NCBI GenBank assembly: GCA_030998015.1
Contig: JARWMV010000009.1
Coordinates: 248,001 to 312,000, forward strand
Direction of reading: 5' to 3'
Source of the DNA: Ceratorhiza oryzae-sativae
Taxonomy: Eukaryota; Basidiomycota; Agaricomycetes; Cantharellales; Ceratobasidiaceae
Length of the DNA stretch: 64,000 nucleotides
Shown here: in pieces, positions 23,349-33,691 of the stretch
How the letters are laid out: each line of letters starts with the position of its first letter
How positions within the stretch are numbered: the stretch's first letter is position 1
The notes under the pieces: model-generated
What the model saw: only the letters and a program-made list of their open reading frames with translations
Database searches by the model: none
What the model was told of the DNA's origin: nothing
Made by a program: the position numbers and the translations under genes

Positions 23349-24455
23349 ATGGCTATCACCTCGTGCCGCAAACGGAAAACTTTTCCCGAGCTTGATACTA
23401 CAGAGCTCGAAACTTCTAAAGCGAGAGTCGTTGCTGACACCGATGAAGAAGCGTCAGATGATGATTCAGATGAACCAGAGGTGATTACTTTGACTAGCGG
23501 GAGGGCCGTGGCGGACGCACAGGACAACGCCATAGAGAGTCACCAAAAGCGGTAAGTTCAGCTGTTTTGAATGACATTGCGTAGATAATATCTGACGATT
23601 TGTTGCTACACGGATAGACTCCATGAAAAGAAGAAGGCAGCAAACAAAGCTCGTGAAGCCTTTATCCAGTCCACTAAATCAAAGTCACAACTACTGCCTC
23701 GCGCCAATCCTTCCGAAAGCGATCGCCCCGAGGATGAGAATAGCTCCACTGAGGACGAGGCTGGCTCTATCGACGAAATGGGTGGGGATCCGGCTCTGCT
23801 GGCTCGTATGCAGAGGGCTATGGGAGATGCTTTGGATGAGGATGATCAGGAGGACGAATCTGGCGAGGAAGGTGCAGCAGATGATCAGGACTACACGCCT
23901 CCGTCAACGATTCGCCTACCTGATTCTGTATTTGCCGCCGCGGCCGCGGAACAACAGAAACCGGAGCGGAAACGGAAAAAAATGGGCAAGGCGCAGGCCG
24001 CAAAAGGAAAGCGGCGACGCTTGCGAGAGGGACCCACCGAGCGAGTTATTGGGTATGTTTTAGAAATTCCTCGGTTGGTACATACTCAGGTCAGATGATT
24101 TTGCAGTGGTAGGGTGATTAGAGTTATGAATGCGCCGGACGCTCCCCCGCCTCCTCCTTCTCGTTTATCTCGTAAAATGGCCACCAGCACCAAAGGGGGG
24201 CTGGCGTTTAGGCGAAAGTGGAAGCAGCGCGATGGTGGGCCCACATGTCTCTATTTAAGTCTATCCGTTAACTCGATCGGCTTTAGCCATCCAAGCCCAA
24301 ATCCGGTCACGAAGCGGTCCTGCCCAAAAGTTTGCTACCCCAAGGTAGTCCCTATACATGTATTTGTATATCTTAATGCACATCCCATCCAATACGCCGG
24401 TAATCATTCATATTTCATTCGCCAAGCCCGAAATTCAAAACCCACTCTGGGATGA
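23349..24455 (+). CDS. Charged, probably nuclear/nucleolar protein
   Basis: The start MAITSCRKRKTFPELDTTE is followed by long acidic runs (DTDEEASDDDSDEPE, EDENSSTEDEAGS, DEDDQEDESGEEG) alternating with Lys/Arg blocks (KPERKRKKMGKAQAAKGKRR). Exons 23349-23552 and 23618-24052 join in phase (ESHQKR to LHEKKKAANK), and a third exon begins near 24107 (GGRVIRVMN, then PPPPPSRLSRK and AFRRKWKQRD). The composition is that of nucleolar ribosome-biogenesis factors; a Utp16/Bud21-like identity crossed my mind but I cannot support it. The real end may fall soon after KWKQRD if another intron exists, because the sequence to 24455 looks non-coding in composition. Confidence 0.55.
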
Positions 24456-24799
24456 TCATTCTGCCTCCCAAACTGTCACGTGCTGTGACGATAGCTTCCT
24501 ACGTTGCCGACCTCGAGGAGAGTTGACATTCTACCCTCCATCTAGCGAGCTTCTGTACCTACCGCTCGGCTTACATCGATTGTGTTCCTGTGTTCCTATT
24601 GGTCGACTATGCTCAAATCACCCGGGTATCCGACCGAAGCACCCACCAGCGCGCCCCGCTTATAGACAATCTTCCGAGACCACGCCAGCCTAGTACAGAA
24701 CGGGATGAGATGTGCGGGAACAAATGCGGAGCGACGGTTTGTGGTTTATAAACCCGCATCTGGGGTAGTGGGGTCAGTCGCGGGGCCCCCTCTACCACC
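24456..24799. promoter_or_regulatory. Promoter region of the Dal5-type transporter
   Basis: This is the gap before the transporter ATG. GGTTTATAAACCCGC near 24743-24757 contains a TATA-like TTATAAA about 50 bases upstream of the start and lies within a palindrome (GGTTTATAAACC). There is no coding potential. Confidence 0.4.
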
Positions 24800-27095
24800 A
24801 TGGACTCGAAAGACGACAAGGCCAGGTTTGACGTGCCCGAGCACATCGACCATTCGTCAGAGCAGTCAATCCCACCTCATGCTGACGATGCTATCAACCA
24901 CTGGTCGCCTGAAGAGCGAGCTAGGCAGGAGAAGAAGCTCGTTCGCAAGCTGGATTTACGACTCATGCCCATGATGATCGTTATTTTCATTATGAACTAT
25001 ATCGACGTGAGGTCCCGACCAGACTCTCAAATTATCGCCTAACTATTGTTACATTAGAGAACAGCCGTCACTGCCGCTCGTTTGAAGGGGCTTGAGCGGG
25101 ACCTACACCTTACTGGTTTGTGGAACTAATGGAGTTGTGAGGAGGAAACTAATCTCTGTGATAGCTATCCAATACCAAACAGTCCTTGCCATCCTCTATG
25201 TCTCGTACTGCACTCTCCAAGTCCCCTCAAATATGATATTAAACAAAGTTTCCCGGCCATCGCTTTATATTGGAACCTGCGTCGTCCTGTGGGGCTTAGT
25301 TAGCGCATTGACAGGTGTACGTCATCCATCCCTATCACTAAGCGGTATCTAACGAAGGCCTAGGTCACGCACAACTTTGCTGGAATCGCTGCTTGCCGTG
25401 TGTTCATCGGTGTCCCAGAAGCAGCGTTTTATCCGGGAGCCATTTATGTGCTGTCCCGCTGGTATACACGCAAGGTATACCACCCTCACATGTTCCACCA
25501 GAGCGCTTACTCATTTTTCTACAATTCCCTCTTAGGAGCTCGCATTCCGATCAGCGCTTTTATATTTTGGGCTTTTGGTTTCGAATGCGTTCGGAAGTGT
25601 GAGTCTTTGTGTCACGGTCATGGATGGTCACTCATTTATCGATTAGCTTATGGCTGCCGGCATTTTGGGCGGGATGCAAGGCAAGCGAGGCATTGCAGCG
25701 TGGCGGTGGTTGTTCTACATTGAGGTACTTCGTTGGACCTATTACCAAAGCCTCCAGTGCTTATCTACATCTTAGGGTACGATTACGATTGCGATTGGGT
25801 TCCTGTCCATGTGGGTGATCTCTCGCCAAAACTTGATTCCTTGAATACTAATGTAAAAATGATAGGTGGATTCTGCCAGACTATGTATGCTTCAGACTGC
25901 CTGGACTTCTGTTTTGGGAAACTGACGTTTTCCTATTACACAGCCTCACAATACCCGATGGATTCGCGGACAGCAGCGGCGTTTGGCCCAAGCTCGCCTT
26001 GCCGAAGACGCAGCCGAAGCGGACGAAGATGGTGCAGGAGACTCGTAAGTGGCCCCGAATCGTAGTCTTAGCCATTGAATGATTTGATTCGGACTCAGGG
26101 CTTTTGCTGGGCTCACTATGGCCTTGAAAGATCCAAAAGTTCCCATTTTTGCCGTCCTGTCTTGCTCACAGTTGCTCGGCCTCAGTTTTGTAAATTTCTT
26201 CCCAACGTGGGTATTTTCCTCAAGTGATGCCGGGAAGAGCAACTTAGTTGGCTTACAGCTTAACGGCCACACTCGGATATTCTACGACCGTCTCACTCCT
26301 ACTCGCTGCGTATGTATTGTGATTGGCCGCCAATGCATACGCCACTTACCAGGTCTATTCTAGGCCGCCTTGGATATTTGCAGCGATCGTTTGTCTCTTG
26401 AATGCTAGACATGCCGATCGGACTGGTGAACGGTTCTTCCACATCGCCGGATGGTGGTGGGTCGTGGTACTCGCGTACATCATCGCTTTGAGCACGATGA
26501 ACACCGCCGGGCGGTATGTAAGCATGTTCTTGATGGCGTCTGGATATGCAGGTAATTAGGTCCAAGCTAAATGTATGCGACTTACTGAGAAAATTTCCGC
26601 CATCAGGTTTTGCGTTGACACTCGTCTGGGTGAGTAACGCGGTTCCACGTCCTCCAGCCAAGCGTGCTGCTGCGATAGGAATCGTGAACGGATGTAAGTG
26701 GCTAGATTCTTAGTCAAACCCACGTTCCATGACTTACAAAAACGTTTTAGTTGGGAATATTGGGAACCTGATAGGCTCCTTCGCCTGGAAAGCACAATGG
26801 AGCCCCAAATACCACCAGTCTATGATTATAGGAATAGCGTCACTTGCCCTTGCTAGCACTATGGCTTTCGGTAGTTATTCCATGTGCGCAGACTTGGTAA
26901 CTGTACTGACATGAAAACTTAGTGATCCGAACGATATTGGTCCGCGCGAACAAACGTATGGACCAACAGGACCTTGACGCACTCAACAACAGGGGAGAGG
27001 GAGATGCAGAGCGCGTGCGTGAGGCTGCTAGGCTGGAGGGAATCACAGTCGAAGAAGCTATCAGGAGGAGAAGAGGCTTCCGTTATCTGTATTAG
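24800..27095 (+). CDS. MFS transporter, allantoate/anion:cation symporter type
   Basis: This is a plasma-membrane permease of the Dal5/anion:cation symporter branch of the major facilitator superfamily, which takes up organic anions such as allantoate, nicotinate or related acids with protons. A 55-residue charged N-terminus ends in EKKLVRKLDLRLMPMMIVIF and helix 1. RTAVTAARLKGLERDLHL follows, then YQTVLAILYVSYCTLQVPSN, FAGIAACRVFIGVPEAAFYPG and SRWYTRKE, hallmarks of the family, and later WRWLFYIEG and RRLAQARLAEDAAEADED in the central loop. At least ten short introns interrupt it and all can be bridged in frame. The C-terminal tail is cytosolic and charged (RGEGDAERVREAARLEG) and ends RGFRYLY-stop. 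The substrate cannot be told from sequence. Confidence 0.82.
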
Positions 27096-27508
27096 TAGCA
27101 TTTTAGCCATCGTTGTATAACTATCAATTGTGAAAGGCAAAGTAAACGTTTTCTCTGTTGAGTATGAAGCCGCGAGGGATCCACCAATTCGCAATTGCAG
27201 TTCGGCTCGACATATCTTATTATTGTCGTTATTCCACTTTACGTGTCTGTATACCCACAATATGTCCCATTTTTTGGGAGCGCGTGGGTGGGTGCATTTT
27301 GAGATTATGGCTGTGTTTTGATCGATGTCAACATTTTCAAAAGTCCGACAGGCGATGTGGAGCACGTCATAATGCTCCTTTGGCTGTGGAGTGTCGGTGC
27401 TGGCCACTATTTTATCTATCACATTTCGGCTCCTTTTGGTATAGATGACTCTGAATGTACCTCTCTCGTGAAAACTAACATTTCGTGGGGCTATAGAGAT
27501 ACGGATTT
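27096..27508. other. Intergenic stretch between convergent genes
   Basis: No coherent gene is visible. Open frames exist on both strands but without domains or splice structure. The stretch presumably contains the terminator of the MFS gene and the 3' flank of the minus-strand genes. Confidence 0.45.
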
Positions 27509-27742
27509 CTACGCGGGCACGCATACAACTGAATTGTATTCATTGCCGGAATAAAACGATTGATGCCACACGCAACCCTCTTCAACCTCATCTTGTTGAT
27601 CTAGCGTGATCAGAGACCTTGGGTGTCCTACTTTAAAATTCGCCTGTTGACAACTCGCACATGCCGCAACTATCTGCGCTAGTAATCTTAATGTTTCAAA
27701 TAGATCTCTATTTTCGGCTCGTATGAGAGAGACAAATGACAT
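27509..27742 (-). CDS. 77-residue ORF ending in a CaaX-like motif
   Basis: An ATG-started single-exon frame of 77 residues (MSFVSLIRAENRDLFETL...) ends GNEYNSVVCVPA-stop. Basidiomycete pheromone precursors are short, have an N-terminal pro-part with charged cleavage sites and end in a CaaX box. This ORF has an ENR/EE-containing pro-part and a terminal Cys-Val-Pro-Ala, and it lies about 110 bases from the 3' end of the STE3-type receptor on the same strand, where such genes occur. Against this, Pro at the second aliphatic position is unusual, and an ORF of this size can arise by chance. A tentative candidate only. Confidence 0.25.
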   Translation of the reverse strand: MSFVSLIRAENRDLFETLRLLAQIVAACASCQQANFKVGHPRSLITLDQQDEVEEGCVWHQSFYSGNEYNSVVCVPA

Positions 27743-27851
27743 TCAAATTTTACCAGAGCATAGTCCCAGTGTAACAGATCTCGAAATTCAATCAAATGAA
27801 TTAAATTACTAGGCAAGGCTGGCATCCTCAGACTCGATGTCCCTAACGAGA

Positions 27852-29372
27852 TTATGAGCCACTCAGTATTTTCAAATGATACGCATAAATGAGATGGTAC
27901 CTATTCGAGAACAATCCCGACTTGCTCCAGTATAAATGCCGAATACATATTCCCAGGCCCCCACTGGACAGACCGAAGAACATGAAGAACAGGAACGCAC
28001 AGCCTGGAACAGACCAGCGGTTCACATCTAGTTCGGCCCTCGGGTTTCCCCAGTTTAAGCTACGGTCTGGAAGCACAGGGATCTGATTGACTACGTAAAA
28101 ATCATAGTGGGTGTCTTCCCAGGATACCCAGGGATAATACTTGTATCTTGAGAGGCTCGAATAAGTGGGAAGCAGGGTCAAAGGGATTCCTAGAATAATG
28201 TTTACAGTAGCGAGGGCCATGAGCCGAAAATAACGGGACATGTTGAGGCCAGTTTCGGACTCTGAAAGGATAGCCGAGAACTGACGACGAGACCTGAACA
28301 AAACGTATATCGTGCGAACTACTCTCAAATAAGCAAACTGAATCTTATAGGTCCTTTTAGAGAACGGACCTGCGTATAATCCAGCACTTGTTTGAAGAAG
28401 TGGGGCCCACATAAGGGCCAAAGGTATGCTTAAGTACGTAGTATATGTTGCTGGAACTAGGCTTTAGGACAACTTCGCTATAATAGAAAGCATCTCACTA
28501 GGCCAGCATCCTATTTCTTCTATGATATCATAGCGGTTCGGCTGAACAATGCATGCTTGAAGGATTTTTAGTTTAGCTCCCATATGGGAAATTGGCGTTC
28601 TGCCACCTACACAAGCATATTACCAATAAAGGAAGGCCGATTCCTATCAGCAGGTCAACCTTGCGGTCGAGAAAACTCTTGCCCTTTGGTTGGATGAGCA
28701 AGGTTAATCCGAGACCGGCATGCATTTTCTTACCCGATCACTTTTTCCCTCTGTTGCCACTTGATACAACATGCGTTGGATACATAAGGCACCTGCGGGA
28801 ATGCCAATGCTAGTAGCAGCGATAATCTTGCAAGCTAGAGTGCATGAGCATTCCATTTGAATAACCCCATTAACACCTGGATACCTATGTCACACCAGAT
28901 AGGGGCAATGTCTTCAACATGATCCGCCCATACGGTCGAGTTGATAAGTAAAACGAAGCAGCCGAGCAGAGTCTGTTGGAATTACAATCATATGCGTACA
29001 TGTATGCGATGTGCTTGTATTTGTTTGCTCTTTCTTGTATTTCATTCGCCCTCGTGGTAAATTTTCTCCCCTTAGTTCTCTACCTTCGTAGTTGAGCTAA
29101 GGTACAGTTTTTCTCTTATTTCTTTTATCTTTTTCTGTTGCTCATCGTACCTGTAGTTTGTTGTAACTAGGTACAGTCAATTGATAGTTCTCTACCTTCG
29201 TAGTTGAGCTAAGTTTGTTGTAACTAGCTCGCCCGGAAACCTCCCTGCGCAAGAGAGTCCACCCTAGAAATAATGAGGTGCCTACATTTCTAGCGACCAA
29301 GTGACCAGGTAGATGTATTGCACAAAAGCAAACGCCAAATCCACAAAATAATGGGAACACGGGGTCGCGCAT
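27852..29372 (-). pseudogene. STE3-like: STE3-type pheromone receptor split by a solo LTR
   Basis: This is a seven-helix mating pheromone receptor of the fungal STE3 class, which signals through a G protein at the plasma membrane. The ATG at 29372 starts MRDPVFPLFCGFGVCFCAIH, followed by LPGHLVARNVGT, the expected helix 1 and LPxHxxARN motif. The frame is cut after GWTL by a 281-base LTR and resumes on the other side with LGCFVLLINSTVWAD. Removing the LTR and one TSD copy rejoins the exon exactly. Downstream are WCDIACKIIAATSIGIPA, the VQPNRYDIIEEIGCWP motif, a 42-nt intron, TYTTYLSIPLALMWAPLL, SRRQFSAILSESETGLN with SRYFRLMA, and PWVSWEDTHYDF. The cytosolic tail is very short. Only the LTR interrupts an otherwise intact gene. 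Confidence 0.88.
28974..29254 (+). mobile_element. Solo LTR inserted in the STE3-type receptor
   Basis: A 281-base member of the same family as 14872-15166, flanked by the 5-base repeat GAGTC at 28969-28973 and 29255-29259. It begins TGTTGGAATTACAATCATAT and ends CCTCCCTGCGCAAGA. It carries the same pair of hairpin motifs (TTCTCTACCTTCGTAGTTGA at about 29084 and 29192), and a duplicated segment GTTTGTTGTAACTAG takes the place of the GTACGATTTGTATCTTAG pair of the other copy. It lies antisense to the receptor, inside the first coding exon. Confidence 0.9.
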
Positions 29373-29674
29373 GATTCAGCCAAGGGTGGTTCAGGAGCCA
29401 TAGCACAAGCAATCGTCCTTGATATTGGGAATTTATTTTGGCTGTGCGTGTGGGTAGCGCCCAGAAAGAAGGAAGGTAACCATGTACCTTGCTCATTACC
29501 AACTCTTATTGTAGGGAGTCTTGTGTTTGCTTGAGCTCCTTTGTTGGGCGGCTTTCCAATCACACACAAACATTGAGCCTGTCCCATATTGTGGTGATGG
29601 TTCCTATCTCCTATTTGAAAATATGATGATTCATTGAAGTGAAACTATACAAGGTTTCAGTCCTTGACGTATGG

Positions 29675-31966
29675 CTATGGGCGAATTGTAGGCTCTCCAG
29701 CCTAGGTGATAATTTCAGCAAATAATTCAAACATAGCTAGTACCGCGACTCACTCGAACTCTATCACGCCCAACTTGGTTCACAAGCCAATCCTCATTCC
29801 GGTTATCATTTAAAACTTCAGTGATAGTAGGTAGATCGAGGCCAAGTTGTTGTGCAATGAACTGTCCAATTTCTATGAAATATTTAGATCAGTGATATAC
29901 AACGAGCGCTCACACGTGTTCAATTACCTGTGTTGTCGCGGTTCCCTGCTAACATGTTCACGTTTGGACCGTATCCAATCAGGTTGACATCTATCTGGGT
30001 GATGAAAGGCTGAGGATTTGCAAAAGGTAAAATGACCATACCGACGCCAGTATGCCCAATCTGCATCACGACATTAGCCCATTGACACAAAAGGTGAGAT
30101 AGGCCGACCTACCGAAGCCCACTTGGCCATTGTCCTGCGGTTCATCGATTGCCCGAAGTGTACCGTTGTAAATCCTGAATTGGATTTATGTTCTTTGGCG
30201 ACTGAAATCTCCGTCGAACTGGTTTCATATCAGTATTCAGGCCAGTTCAGTTCAAATAATAAATCACTTGGCATCCTGTATCCCATATTCCCCGAACATT
30301 TTGAGCAGGTACGAATCTGGGTCCGTGCCGTTATATTGTGCCCATGCCACGGCAACATACCCAGCTGTATGTTTCGCTTTGGCCAGTGGAGCAGGATTGA
30401 ATCTATATGACCTTTCATATGAACTCGGTTGTTTCGCGCTCCCCCTGAGCACTCACTGATACTCCCCACTCTCGACAATTCCCCCTAGCGTCAGGCCGCC
30501 GCATTCGTGATCCGCGGTTCCAATGAGCACCGTGCCTGGATTGTGGTCCACAAACGTCTTGATATAGTTGACGACTCGGTTGTACATGATTATTTCACTC
30601 AAATGACCGACAAGATCGTTAGCGTGCCCGGCGAAATCGATTTTCTACCAGCAGTCGTTCAAATATAGATGTCATGATCTCAAGACGCCAACTCACAGAT
30701 GCTTCAATCATCTGTGAACCATGAGTGTCAATTAGTCATGAGGGAAATCAGGGAGGCGTACTATAAAGAATCCTTTTTCTGTGTCTGCGGTTGCTCGTTT
30801 TAGTGTCTCAAGAGCCGTCTGTGCCATTTCCAGCAAACTTGGTTCTACGCTCGGGTCACGGTCAATCTCGTAAGCAAGGGCGCGAGGCGCGAACAAGCCC
30901 AAGATGGGCAGCTGCGCAGTCACACCGCCATTTAGAGCATCAAATTCGGCGCGAGATGTTAGAGTATGAACGCCATTCAAACGAGATTCACGCATAAGGT
31001 CTCGGGAGTCCGAACGGGCAGAACCTGGGGTTGTGTTTGGTCTGAATTTAAAAGCATGATAAGATCAGCCTCGGAAAACACCTCTTAAACTCACTGGAAA
31101 TACACTAGTCCTCCGCCGAATAATAGGTCTGCAACTCTTCCCAACGGCTGATCCCCAATTAGTTGTACGGCGATCTTGTCTTCCTGGTTCCGATCCCAAA
31201 TGTGGCTCGCGAACGAAGCTGGAGTGGCATCGGTGATGTGGCTGGTCGCAACCAAACCAGTCTTGTATCCAGCTCGCTTGGCAGCTTCGAGCACAGTGCC
31301 GCATGGATTTCCATCTTCATCCACGGCAGCTCCCCCGTTATAGGTCTTGATGGCACATGAATAAGCTGTAGCCCCCGCCGATGAATCGGTTATGTAGGTT
31401 GAGGACGAACGAGTGCGAACAGAGCCAATTTGAATAGTGTCGGCCGCAAGCTAGGAGAAGACTCGTTTAAGTGATCGCACCGAATACGGCGGGGAGACGG
31501 AACAAACGTGGTGATTCCAACCAAAGGCCGTGTTGTTCCACTGGACAAAGTCCCGAGCCATCACTTGCGAGGCAGGCCTGTCCATACCAGTATGAATCTT
31601 TAATGATTACTGAAAACTACTTGGCGTACCCGAACCCGTCAGGAATCACCATGATCAGGTTGCGCACTTTCTCTCCAGTGGGAGGGGTATACTTGGGCTG
31701 TCCATTTTTCGCTTTGCCTTGCGGCACCTATAAACGGGATCTTCAATATTTCTTCAGAAGCAATATAATCCCACTTGTACGTTTGGTGGGCCAAAATCAC
31801 GGCCTCCGTTTTTCGGCATAGGATATTTTACCCATGAAGTCTGGAGCGGAGGGGTTGCACAAATAGTGGTCGAGTCCTGGGCTGGTTCAAACGGAATTTG
31901 ACGCGAAAGACAGAAGTAGGCTCCAGAAACAAGGCTCCACACTATTTTTGTCTTGAAGCTCGGCAT
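29675..31966 (-). CDS. Secreted alkaline phosphatase, copy 2
   Basis: Paralogue of the phosphatase at 7.1 kb, on the opposite strand. The ATG at 31966 gives MPSFKTKIVWSLVSGAYFCL, a signal peptide; an upstream in-frame extension lacks ATG. It lacks the Ser/Thr/Pro linker of copy 1. Motifs in order are VIPDGFG, the nucleophile serine in TDSSAGATAYSC, the 15-nt microexon MIEAS, KIDFAGHANDLVGHL (Asp and His ligands kept), GTADHECGGLTLGG, GHTGV and NLIGYGP. An extra intron after GEYQ (about 30408-30466) is absent from copy 1, and the intron after PDGFG has a normal GT donor. The C-terminus is either DRVRVSRGTSYV (stop 29727) or, if a GTGAGT..CTAG intron is spliced, DRVRAGEPTIRP (stop 29675). All catalytic residues are present, so it is probably active. 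Confidence 0.87.
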
Positions 31967-32372
31967 ATTTATCACGCATTAAGCGGGAAAAATTCGAGTA
32001 CACAGGTGTGTCCGGGTTGCTGTTCAAGACGGGAGACTATGCACATATACTCGAGTTATACGACAGCAACACAATTCTTTTCACGCGGCAGAGAATGGGC
32101 AGAGATTCCCCTTATCGGAACGTATACAGGGAGCCTCTTGTTCTACGATAGTTCTCCACGCACGTGTGGGTCGATGGTGTAACGTAACCCTTCATAATCG
32201 ACCAATCATGAGGAAATAGAGCAAAACACATGTCTGATAGTGTACAGCAAAGATTAAGCTCGACAGCTCCCATTCCATGACAAAGCAAAAAACCGGCCTG
32301 TTAGCAGATATGAGCATTGAGATGCAGTGACAACAGGGCGAGACACACGCATCCGTACTCAGCTGATTCCTT
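31967..32372. other. Intergenic stretch, no gene seen
   Basis: Lies between the phosphatase start and the 3' end of the decayed F-box-like gene. Open stretches are short and unrecognised. It should contain the phosphatase promoter; no clear TATA box is seen. Confidence 0.45.
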
Positions 32373-33494
32373 TCACTCAATCTCCAAACCGTACACAGAT
32401 GCTGATTCTAAAGTGGGTAGATAATGGTCCCATTGCGCAAGCCCAGATAGTTTTCGCAACCATCCCCTGAGAACATCAGTATTTTCCGGTCCACCCCCAT
32501 CCAAACTGATGGCAATATGCTTCAGCTGCATGGGACAAGCCTTAAGTCACGGTGTTCCAAGAAGTAGTATGACAGTGAGTGCTAAGATTGTATCCCGAGG
32601 AGGCTAGGCACAAATATGAGACTTATTTGAGCCACACGAGTTGAGAGCGTACCTGGTGACAAATCCAAAGGGAAAGGGTTCTACGGTTTGGCAGAGACCA
32701 GATGAACCAAAGCTGTGACAGAATAACGGCCACGGATTTTGGCCAAACCATTACCTGCCTGGTATGCGGCAAAACAATCCAAGGGATTTTATTGAAGTCG
32801 CAGCGTTTCCCGCCTCAAACATAGAGAACCTCCCGAAATCAGCAATCAGCATATCCTTGTCATTCATCACAGCGGCTTCCAATATATCTCCCTGCCACGA
32901 TTCGACTAACAATGCCACCTGCATCAGCAAAAGGGATAAGATCCAGTAGAGTCTTTCTATCCTTAGCAAAGAAATAATAAAGCTGGAAAGCGTCATCAGG
33001 TGTTGCTGACGATAAACATAGCTCCCGAATCGATGGTTGACTTTGTGAAACCCCAATTAAGCATTCGGAGTCAAGGCAGCTGGTTTCAAGTTGCCTCAGT
33101 TTTAAAGGCGGATTGAAATCACGAAAACATATGTCGAAACCCTGTCTAGAAGTCCATAGAGTCAAAGGATCAACGTTGGGCGTCCGCAAGAGCGTTTGTC
33201 GAAGTAGTTGAGAATTCCCCCTGTGTAAACGCCGTAGTCGACAGTGGGCACTGTTTTTTTAATAGCCAATCTTGAGGTTTGCAGACATGAATGCCAGGAT
33301 TCCGAGGGCTGGTGCAGACAGTATTACAAAATGACATCAACGTCGCTTCAGACAGCAAGACGACACGTTGGTAAAGGAGAGGCATCAAGGTTCGGTAGAA
33401 GCCCTTATCGACTTGAGACAGATGATGAATCGAGAGGGTTTCCTGCCCGATATGCTGAGCAATAGGAACTACGAGTTCCGCGGGAAGGGCTATG
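32373..33494 (-). pseudogene. Decayed F-box-like gene, start codon lost
   Basis: The reading starts in a strong start context in which the ATG has become ATA (CCACCATAGCCCTTCCCGCG, complement of about 33480-33499). The family layout then follows: IALPAELVVPIAQHIGQETL, then MPLLYQRVVLLSEATLMSFC, like the intact member at 18.3 kb. A frameshift near 33275 and a TAA shortly after interrupt it. The reading recovers as GFDICFRDFNPPLKLRQLET and LDLIPFADAGGIV, shifts again near 32910 and ends HIAISLDGGGPENTDVLRGW to GLEIE-stop at 32373. With at least three independent lesions this is a dead copy. It encoded a leucine-rich F-box-like protein. Confidence 0.7.
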
Positions 33495-33691
33495 GTGGAC
33501 GCCAGTGTAGCTTGTGCGAGATCAGCCGGCCAGCACCTGAGTGACTCAGCAAAGGCGGTGCGGTGATTGATACTCAGTCTCGAGCATATAACGTGGGAGT
33601 GGATGAATTATTTTATAGATTCCGAACAAACAGCACACAAAGCAAAAAAAAACCAGTCTCACATATCTCATACAAAATCTCGTGAAACAGC

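Noticed and set aside
24114..24455. Separate gene downstream of the charged nuclear protein
   Set aside because: It lacks an ATG and joins the preceding exon in phase through a GTATGT..TTTTGCAG intron, so it is treated as the last exon, with an uncertain end.
28463..28465. Premature TAA in the STE3-type receptor
   Set aside because: It falls inside a 42-base GTGAGA..CTAG intron. Splicing joins GCWP to IPATYTTYLSIPLA in frame, matching the family.
30700..30720. Loss of a metal ligand in phosphatase copy 2 (KIDFAGH versus RIDHAGH)
   Set aside because: The changed position directly after Asp is not a ligand in the family. The ligands Asp and the His four residues later are kept.
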